Below, in pieces: positions 59,248-64,000 of a DNA stretch of 64,000 nucleotides. Origin of the DNA: Hanstruepera marina (GTDB taxonomy: Bacteria > Bacteroidota > Bacteroidia > Flavobacteriales > Flavobacteriaceae); NCBI RefSeq assembly GCF_019880635.1, contig NZ_JAINVX010000001.1, positions 1,148,501 through 1,212,500 on the forward strand. The letters are read 5' to 3'. The notes beneath the pieces were generated by a model. The model made no database searches. It had not been told where the DNA came from and saw only the letters and a list, made by a program, of their open reading frames with translations. The translations under genes were made by a program, and so were the position numbers. Within the stretch, counting starts at the first letter, position 1, and each line of letters starts with the position of its first letter.

Positions 59248-60017
59248 AGTAATCCAGCGCCTAGCGCAATAGAAATAGTAATTAATAACCCAGCAACTAC
59301 TTTTTGAATAAATTCAAGGGTTACTTTTTTTAACAGTCTATTCCCAAAATAAGCACCAATTATGGCAGATATAGTGGCGCATAGTATAAGCGGGATGTTG
59401 TTATTTAATCCTGATTCCAAAAACCGTGTCGAATACATTGAAATCCTCGTGAAGTCAACAAAAGCTGATATTACAACTGCTGAACCTATAAACGCTTCCT
59501 TGGTTAAACCTGCATTAATTAAGAAAGCGCTCCTTAAAGCCCCTTGATGTCCAGAAAGGCCACCGAAAAACCCGCTTAAAAAACCACCAATAGGGAGATG
59601 TTTTTTTTTGAAATTCAATTTCTTTAAAAAGGGGAGTAATTCTATAATGGCAAAAACGATCAGAAGAGCTGCTATGATTAATTTTACAGGTGTTATTGTA
59701 AACTCCTTATTGTTAATTGTGTATTTGTAAAGTGGTGTTAAATCTGTTATGTTTATCAATAAATAGGCACCTAAAAAGGATGCAATAACTGCTGGAATAC
59801 CAAAGTAAATAAGAACATGCTTTTTAGCATTTTTACCCACCAAAAAAAGCTTGTAAATATTATTGAAAAAGTGAACTACTCCTGTAAGTGCAATTGCTAT
59901 TTCAACGGGAAAGAATATTGAAAATGCTGGTAGTAAAATAGTTCCTAATCCAAATCCGGAAAAGAACGTTAAAATTGAAGCAATAAATGCAACTAAACAA
60001 ATTATTGCATATTCCAT
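59244..60017 (-). CDS. TauE/SafE family sulfite exporter-like permease
   Basis: A 257-residue inner-membrane protein with eight hydrophobic segments. Family features: IICLVAFIASILTFFSGFGLGTILLPAFSIFFPVEIAIALTGVVHFFNNIYKL at the N-terminus and GGFLSGFFGGLSGHQGALRSAFLINAGLTKEAFIGSAVVISAFVDFTRI in the second half, both with the glycine-rich loops of the transport fold. The substrate may be a sulfur-containing organic anion or another; nothing nearby indicates it. The stop shares CTAA with the convergent secreted-protein gene. Confidence 0.9.
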   Translation of the reverse strand: MEYAIICLVAFIASILTFFSGFGLGTILLPAFSIFFPVEIAIALTGVVHFFNNIYKLFLVGKNAKKHVLIYFGIPAVIASFLGAYLLINITDLTPLYKYTINNKEFTITPVKLIIAALLIVFAIIELLPFLKKLNFKKKHLPIGGFLSGFFGGLSGHQGALRSAFLINAGLTKEAFIGSAVVISAFVDFTRISMYSTRFLESGLNNNIPLILCATISAIIGAYFGNRLLKKVTLEFIQKVVAGLLITISIALGAGLL

Positions 60018-60055
60018 TAGTAATAGTTTTGAATTAGTAAAGTCAATTAAAAACT

Positions 60056-63000
60056 TTAGTTCTTTAATACATGACAGCTACACATGGGACGTGTAAAACT
60101 TTGGCTTTCTTCGTGCCAAGGAAATGCTTGGTTATATTTTGTATTCTCCCAATAAAATAATGATCTTTCTTTTGGCTCATTTCCTATTTCATTCATGGTT
60201 TCGGTATCATATAATCTCCCATTAATCATAGTATATTTTACACTTTCGGAATTACGAATATCTTCAAGAGGGTTTTTGTCTAAAACAATTAAATCAGCAA
60301 GCTTACCAACTTCAAGCGTGCCGACATCATTTGAAATACCTATATATTCAGCGCCATTTATCGTGGCAGCTTTCAAAGCTTCATGATTACTCATACCTCC
60401 TTGCTGAAGCAACCATAACTCCCAATGAGCACCAAGTCCTTGTAATTGTCCATGCGCACCTAAATTGACTTTTACACCAGCATCACTTAAAGTTTTTACA
60501 GTTTTAGATACTAAAATGTGTCCGTTTTCATATTCTTCTTCCGGTATCATTAAACGATGTCGAGATCGAGAGTCAACAAAAGCTCTTGGCATGTATTTTA
60601 ATAGTTTTTCATTTTCCCAAACATTAGTATTTTCATACCAATAAAATTCACCATTTATACCTCCATAGTTTACAATTAGAGTTGGTGTATAACCAACATT
60701 GCTATTGCCCCAAAGTTCTAAAACATCTTTATAAACAGGAGCAACAGGAATGTTGTGTTCAATACCGGTATGGCCATCCATAACCATTGATATATTATGA
60801 TAGAAAGTAGAACCTCCTTCTGGTACAACAAAAATACCTTCCTCTCTAGCAGCTTGTAAAACTTGCTGTCTCTGATTTCTACGCGGTTGATTATAACTTT
60901 TAACAGAAGTTGCACCAAAGGCTTTGGTACGTTTAATAGAAAAACGAGCATCATCAAGATTGTTAATTACAGCCTTGAAATCACCATCGGCACCATAGAG
61001 AATATGACCAGTAGAGTAAATTCGAGGACTAACCATAAGACCACTTTTTTGTAGTTCAGCCAAAGAAAAAATAGCTTGCGTATTAGCGGACGGGTCATGC
61101 GAAGTTGTTACGCCAAAGGCTAAATTGGCGTATAACTGCCAATGCTTTTGCGTTGTGAGCCCCGAGCGAAAACCACCAACATGGGCATGGACATCTACAA
61201 TACCTGGCATTATTGTTTTACCTGAAGCATCGTACACTTTAGCATTTTCAGGGATTTTTATATCTGAAGTTTCACCTATTGATTCAATCTTATTTTGATT
61301 AATAACTAGAGTTCCATTTTCTATTACTTCGTTACCATTCATCGTAATAATTCTAGCATTAGTAAATACAATTCTACCTTTAGGTTTATCGGTATTCACT
61401 TCTAATACAATTTTAGCAGTAGGCTTTGTTGTAGAATTTTTGTCCGAAGAGGTATTGGCGGTAAAATAATCATTACCAAGAGTCCAATGTAATGTTTGAC
61501 TATTGCTTGACCAATGAAGATTGATTCCAGCTTCTTCAGTTAATTGTGTTACTGGAATAGATTTGGTTTTATTAGTTAAATCAATAGTGGAGCCAACTTT
61601 TGGCATTGGGGCTAAATAAATTTTAAATAAATGAATAAACGCAATCCAATTGCCATCAGGGCTTGGAACTAATCGATTTCCATGCGAAGATTTAACTAAC
61701 GTTTTTTTATCATTTCCAGTTAAATCTATGCTGTTTAGTTCTTTAGTTATTGATCCTCCAAAAGTGCCGCCTTGCTGATAAACTATGCGCTTATTATCAT
61801 AAGAAAACTGTGCATAGTCTCCCTGATTAATTAAGAATTGATTATCAGAACCATCTGAATTCATTATATATAAGCCGCTTTCTTTTGTGAAAGTTCGACC
61901 TTGATCACTATTTCCACTTTCTTTTCTGTATACTATTTTTTTTCCATCATTAGAAAAAGCAGGATTTCTATAAATGCCTTTCTTTGTTGTTAATTTAGAT
62001 GGTGTTCCACCACTTGAAGATACTGTATTTATACTACCCAGATTTTCATCATTCCAGGTTACATAAACTATTTTATTACCATCTTGAGAAAAAGCAGGTT
62101 CAAATTCAAAATCTTGTTCTTGCGTTAATCGTTTTGGTTTTCCATTAGGAAGTTTCATGGTGTAAATATGACCAAGAGCATGAAAGACTATGCTTTTTCC
62201 ATCAGGAGCGGTTTTTACCTGCCTTATTATTTTGGCATTAAATTTTTCGGGAGAAACAGGTGTGTCAAACTCCAAAGCTTTTGCAATTTTTATGTTTGCG
62301 TTGACTATAAAAGGAATACTGCTTACTTGTAAGGTGTTGATGTTTATTTTATTAATTTTCCCCTCGGACCAAAATACTATATTCTTGTCATCTGGTGTCC
62401 AACTAAAATTGGTATACACACCAAAAATAGCCCATGCTTCCTGTTGATCTTTGTTTAAGCTGTCATAAATAGGCCATTCTTCATCTGTATCTAGATCATG
62501 GACATATAAAACTGTTTTGGTTCTAACACGTTTAATAAAAGCCATTTTTTTTCCATCATGCGAGATTTGAGGTCTAGCTGCCCCACCTGGTCCTCCAGTT
62601 ATACGTTCTATTTTGCCTGTTTCAAAATCATAACGGTTAATGGCATATATTTGACTGTTGGGGTCTTTATTGTATTGAAAAAAACCACCAGGATATACAT
62701 CTTCACTATAGTACAAATAACGACCGTCAGGAGAAATTGTCGGTTCATTAACATCTTGCTGATCGTTTTTGCGAGTTGTTAATTTAAGGCCGCTACCACC
62801 AGATACATGGTACATCCACATTTCTCCTGCACCTAACGATCTAGTGGAGGAGAAATGTTTTCTCGCTATAAGATAGTTGCCATTTGGAGTCCAAATAGCA
62901 TTATTTAAGAGTCTGAAATCTTCTTTAGTAATTTGTTTTGCATTACTACCATCAGTATTCATGGTCCAAATATTATCTCCACCACCTGCATCACTTGTGA

Positions 63001-63325
63001 AGGAAATTGTTTTCCCATCAGGACTAAAACGCGGTTGAATTTCGAACGCAAGGCCTTCTCTCAATACTTTTGCCTCACCACCATTGATACTCATAATGTA
63101 AATGTCACCCAATAAGTCAAAGACAATTTGACTACCATCTGGGCTGATATCTAAATTCATCCATGTACCTTCGTCTGTTGAAATTTTTAAATTCTTGAAA
63201 TCCCAATTACCTTCAGGGTTATTTACATCCCAAGTTTTTTTTTCTGAATCATTTTCTTTTTGTGCAATGACACTGAAGTTGAGTAATAGAGCTATTACAA
63301 AAATGGATAGTTTTAAAAAAGACAT
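60056..63325 (-). CDS. Secreted TolB-like beta-propeller fused to an amidohydrolase
   Basis: A 1089-residue exported enzyme. The signal peptide (LSIFVIALLLNFSVIA, before QKE) is followed by about 600 residues of WD40-like/TolB repeats, each with SPDGxxIxF-type ends (ISPDGSQIVFDL, FSPDGKTISFTSDAGGGDNIW, SPDGRYLYYSED, FSQDGNKIVYVTW, FSNDGKKIVYRKESG). The last 430 residues are an amidohydrolase: GKTIMPGIVDVHAHVGG has the HxH metal pair, HTGIEHNI a later His, and GVKVNLGAHGQLQGLGAHWE and GTLEVGKLADLIVLDKNP the C-terminal family signature. Periplasmic or secreted metal-dependent hydrolase, substrate unknown. It is transcribed alone. Confidence 0.88.
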   Translation of the reverse strand: MSFLKLSIFVIALLLNFSVIAQKENDSEKKTWDVNNPEGNWDFKNLKISTDEGTWMNLDISPDGSQIVFDLLGDIYIMSINGGEAKVLREGLAFEIQPRFSPDGKTISFTSDAGGGDNIWTMNTDGSNAKQITKEDFRLLNNAIWTPNGNYLIARKHFSSTRSLGAGEMWMYHVSGGSGLKLTTRKNDQQDVNEPTISPDGRYLYYSEDVYPGGFFQYNKDPNSQIYAINRYDFETGKIERITGGPGGAARPQISHDGKKMAFIKRVRTKTVLYVHDLDTDEEWPIYDSLNKDQQEAWAIFGVYTNFSWTPDDKNIVFWSEGKINKININTLQVSSIPFIVNANIKIAKALEFDTPVSPEKFNAKIIRQVKTAPDGKSIVFHALGHIYTMKLPNGKPKRLTQEQDFEFEPAFSQDGNKIVYVTWNDENLGSINTVSSSGGTPSKLTTKKGIYRNPAFSNDGKKIVYRKESGNSDQGRTFTKESGLYIMNSDGSDNQFLINQGDYAQFSYDNKRIVYQQGGTFGGSITKELNSIDLTGNDKKTLVKSSHGNRLVPSPDGNWIAFIHLFKIYLAPMPKVGSTIDLTNKTKSIPVTQLTEEAGINLHWSSNSQTLHWTLGNDYFTANTSSDKNSTTKPTAKIVLEVNTDKPKGRIVFTNARIITMNGNEVIENGTLVINQNKIESIGETSDIKIPENAKVYDASGKTIMPGIVDVHAHVGGFRSGLTTQKHWQLYANLAFGVTTSHDPSANTQAIFSLAELQKSGLMVSPRIYSTGHILYGADGDFKAVINNLDDARFSIKRTKAFGATSVKSYNQPRRNQRQQVLQAAREEGIFVVPEGGSTFYHNISMVMDGHTGIEHNIPVAPVYKDVLELWGNSNVGYTPTLIVNYGGINGEFYWYENTNVWENEKLLKYMPRAFVDSRSRHRLMIPEEEYENGHILVSKTVKTLSDAGVKVNLGAHGQLQGLGAHWELWLLQQGGMSNHEALKAATINGAEYIGISNDVGTLEVGKLADLIVLDKNPLEDIRNSESVKYTMINGRLYDTETMNEIGNEPKERSLFYWENTKYNQAFPWHEESQSFTRPMCSCHVLKN

Positions 63326-63396
63326 TTTGGTGGATTTTAATTTGATAGTAAGATAATTTAAAATATTGATTTAAAGAATATTAAAATTTAATATAA

Positions 63397-63424
63397 AAAA
63401 ACCGACTCAATTGAGTCGGTTTTT
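63397..63424. terminator. Palindromic terminator after rplT
   Basis: Perfect palindrome (arms AAAAACCGACTCAA and TTGAGTCGGTTTTT) with T-runs on both strands, 36 bp downstream of the rplT stop on the minus strand. Confidence 0.85.
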
Positions 63425-63459
63425 ATAAGCGAAATATGTTTTACAATAGGCGAAACGCC

Positions 63460-63804
63460 TTACTTTACTTTATTTACTATTGCCGCAAATGCTTCTGGGT
63501 TGTTCATAGCTAAATCGGCTAAAACCTTACGGTTTAATTCGATATTGTTAGCTTTTAATTTACCCATAAATTGCGAATAAGACATACCATGTTGTCTGGC
63601 ACCAGCGTTAATACGCGTAATCCATAAAGCACGGAATGTTCTCTTTTTGTTTCTACGGTCTCTGTACGAATATTGCATCGCTTTATCAACCGCATTTTTT
63701 GCTACTGTCCAAACGTTCTTACGACGTCCGAAGTAACCTTTTGCTTGTTTAAGAACCTTTTTTCTTCTGGCTCTTTTTGCTACAGAATTTACTGATCTTG
63801 GCAT
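63460..63804 (-). CDS. rplT: 50S ribosomal protein L20
   Basis: Structural and assembly protein of the large subunit that binds 23S rRNA. The 114 residues match L20: [99 protein letters not shown]. The order rpmI-rplT on the minus strand is the normal one, with infC expected further upstream outside the window. It ends with a palindromic terminator. No L20-binding leader could be recognised in the 90-bp gap to rpmI. Confidence 0.97.
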   Translation of the reverse strand: MPRSVNSVAKRARRKKVLKQAKGYFGRRKNVWTVAKNAVDKAMQYSYRDRRNKKRTFRALWITRINAGARQHGMSYSQFMGKLKANNIELNRKVLADLAMNNPEAFAAIVNKVK

Positions 63805-63894
63805 AATTTTAATTGTTTTTTGTAGTAGGCGATTGTTTCCAATACTTTAAATGAGCCTAACTCCAGGGTTTATAAATAATTTAACCGAACAATA

Positions 63895-64000
63895 TTACTT
63901 TAAACGTAATTGTTCCTTAATGCTGTTAGCATCATTTTCATGTACCAAAGTACTATGAGTCAATGCTAACTTACGCTTTTTAGACTTCTTTGTTAAGATG
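63895..64000 (-). CDS. rpmI: 50S ribosomal protein L35, 5' part outside window
   Basis: Only the C-terminal 34 residues are inside the window: [35 protein letters not shown] and a TAA stop. [11 protein letters not shown] is the L35 signature. The start lies beyond the right edge. It is 90 bp upstream of rplT on the same strand, the usual arrangement. Confidence 0.93.
   Translation of the reverse strand, partial: ILTKKSKKRKLALTHSTLVHENDANSIKEQLRLK

Noticed and set aside
63805-63894. L20-type autoregulatory leader in front of rplT
   Set aside because: The 90-bp gap shows no stable structure that mimics the L20 site on 23S rRNA by eye.
1-64000. CRISPR arrays, insertion sequences, prophage or defence genes
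   Set aside because: Reading through both strands shows no transposase, integrase, cas-type or restriction motifs, and no direct repeat arrays.

Overview
The window is about 64 kb of AT-rich chromosome from a member of the Bacteroidota, most likely a marine-type Flavobacteriaceae. The evidence is consistent: promoters of the Bacteroidota type (TAnnTTTG), almost no Shine-Dalgarno sequences, a cargo protein with a type IX secretion (T9SS) sorting domain, a transketolase split into two subunits, a DUF5606 gene, a mitochondrial-type aconitase, and a crtI-crtB-crtZ-crtY carotenoid cluster. No rRNA, insertion sequence, prophage, CRISPR array or other mobile element is visible. Nearly all genes are recognisable core genes, so this is a stable chromosomal region rather than a genomic island.

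Layout from left to right. 1-2.1 kb: tRNA maturation and modification (cca, cut by the window edge; tsaC) and a methyltransferase. 2.1-10.3 kb: a lipopolysaccharide core or surface-glycan block with seven glycosyltransferases or glycosyltransferase-like genes and a WaaP-like sugar kinase, laid out with unusually frequent strand switches and overlapping 3' ends. 10.3-15 kb: dapD, ruvX, a small T9SS cargo, a small secreted peptide with a cluster of ATCGAT sites upstream, def, a DUF5606 gene and mazG. 15.2-24.7 kb (minus strand): a DUF349 protein, aroE, two tandem DUF368 membrane proteins, a TPR protein, a class III aminotransferase and an OstA-like LPS-transport protein. 24.9-30.4 kb: a small monooxygenase-like protein, a methyltransferase, purA, a Fur-family regulator, a RelA/SpoT enzyme and an SRPBCC protein.

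30.5-40.6 kb (plus strand): three periplasmic foldase genes followed by a MoxR ATPase, then aconitase, a Crp/Fnr regulator, a two-lobed lipoprotein resembling anti-sigma-K C-terminal domains, and a TlpA-like thioredoxin. 40.5-45.4 kb (minus strand): the carotenoid operon (lycopene cyclase, beta-carotene hydroxylase, phytoene synthase, phytoene desaturase) headed by a MerR/B12-binding regulator of the CarH type, with an inverted repeat in the regulator-crtI gap. 45.5-45.7 kb: tRNA-Leu and tRNA-Lys. 45.8-50.9 kb: aroK, a phosphoribosyltransferase, an S4 RNA-binding protein, an FKBP lipoprotein, an outer-membrane barrel and the split transketolase. 51-60 kb: tgt, an LptF/G permease, an EamA transporter, accA, dnaB, an AI-2E family permease, a secreted protein of unclear function and a TauE/SafE permease. 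60-64 kb: a large TolB-propeller plus amidohydrolase fusion, then rplT and the cut end of rpmI.

Functional themes are envelope biogenesis (LPS core sugars, OstA-like and LptF/G export components, periplasmic foldases), central metabolism, and a carotenoid operon that is probably controlled by light through a B12-type sensor. The most interesting observations are the CarH-like regulator with its candidate operator, the two-lobed RskA-C-like lipoprotein, and the ATCGAT cluster upstream of a small secreted peptide. Functional calls rest on reading motifs by eye; no database search was run.
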